From the NCBI GenBank assembly GCA_020721345.1, contig DYMX01000014.1:1-34361 (forward strand): a DNA stretch of 34,361 nt, read 5' to 3'. Of the stretch, positions 34,062-34,361 are shown in pieces. Each line of letters begins with the position of its first letter. Position 1 is the stretch's first letter. The position numbers and the translations under genes are program-made. This DNA comes from Sulfurovum sp. GTDB taxonomy: Bacteria > Campylobacterota > Campylobacteria > Campylobacterales > Sulfurovaceae. The notes under the pieces are model-generated. The model had not been told where the DNA came from and did not search any database. It saw only the letters and a program-made list of their open reading frames with translations.

Positions 34062-34361
<300 letters not shown>

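Overview
The window reads as a chromosomal segment of an AT-rich Campylobacterota (Epsilonproteobacteria) bacterium, probably a free-living Sulfurimonas/Sulfuricurvum-like lineage. Evidence: the ATP synthase tail (atpD-atpC) runs directly into a Tol-Pal cluster (tolQ-tolR-tolA-tolB-pal-cpoB); TrmB has a long N-terminal extension; there is a single bifunctional SpoT; promoters show a clear TATAAT-like -10 box and no obvious -35; most genes are packed with 1-8 base overlaps. The genus is inferred, not shown.

Layout. (1) Positions 1-1930 are a mosaic of mobile and foreign DNA: repeat units in opposite orientations at both ends, the 3' end of an IS1595-type transposase, a GC-richer von Willebrand A (vWA) gene, and the ribosome-binding site and first codons of a lost downstream gene. 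(2) 1995-8190 (- strand) is a housekeeping operon in the order leuD, leuB, purU, trmL, a 47-residue membrane peptide, glyS, and a frameshifted mnmC-type oxidoreductase. (3) 8221-11579 (+ strand) holds the primary sigma factor rpoD, a doubly frameshifted CinA/MoCF-type gene, and ppa. (4) 11652-27657 (- strand) is one long gene train from a good promoter at fabD: fabD, mtnN, hrgA-like, RhuM-PLD-like, ttcA, rluD, trmB, ftsE, ftsX, a degenerate M23 activator, pyrH, rpoZ, spoT, tyrS, a nitronate monooxygenase-type gene and amiC. (5) 27715-29151 (- strand) carries a ferredoxin:thioredoxin-reductase/rhodanese fusion, a MITE-like intergenic repeat and slyD. (6) 29257-34361 (- strand) is cpoB-pal-tolB-tolA-tolR-tolQ-atpC-atpD (partial).

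How the genes work together. ftsE, ftsX, the inactive M23 protein, amiC and Tol-Pal all serve cell-wall splitting and envelope constriction at division. pyrH, rpoZ, spoT, tyrS and rpoD link nucleotide supply, transcription and the stringent response. trmL, trmB, ttcA, rluD and mnmC are RNA-modification genes.

The most notable accessory feature is the pair of AT-rich genes between mtnN and ttcA. One is an HrgA-like protein with a HARE-type winged helix and a plausible PD-(D/E)XK nuclease core. The other is a RhuM-type DNA-binding protein with a phospholipase-D-like C-terminus. The RhuM gene is bounded by an exact 12-base direct repeat and contains a perfect 15-base-arm palindrome. This is the best candidate for an undescribed defence or selfish module, but its function is inferred. 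No rRNA, tRNA or CRISPR array was seen.
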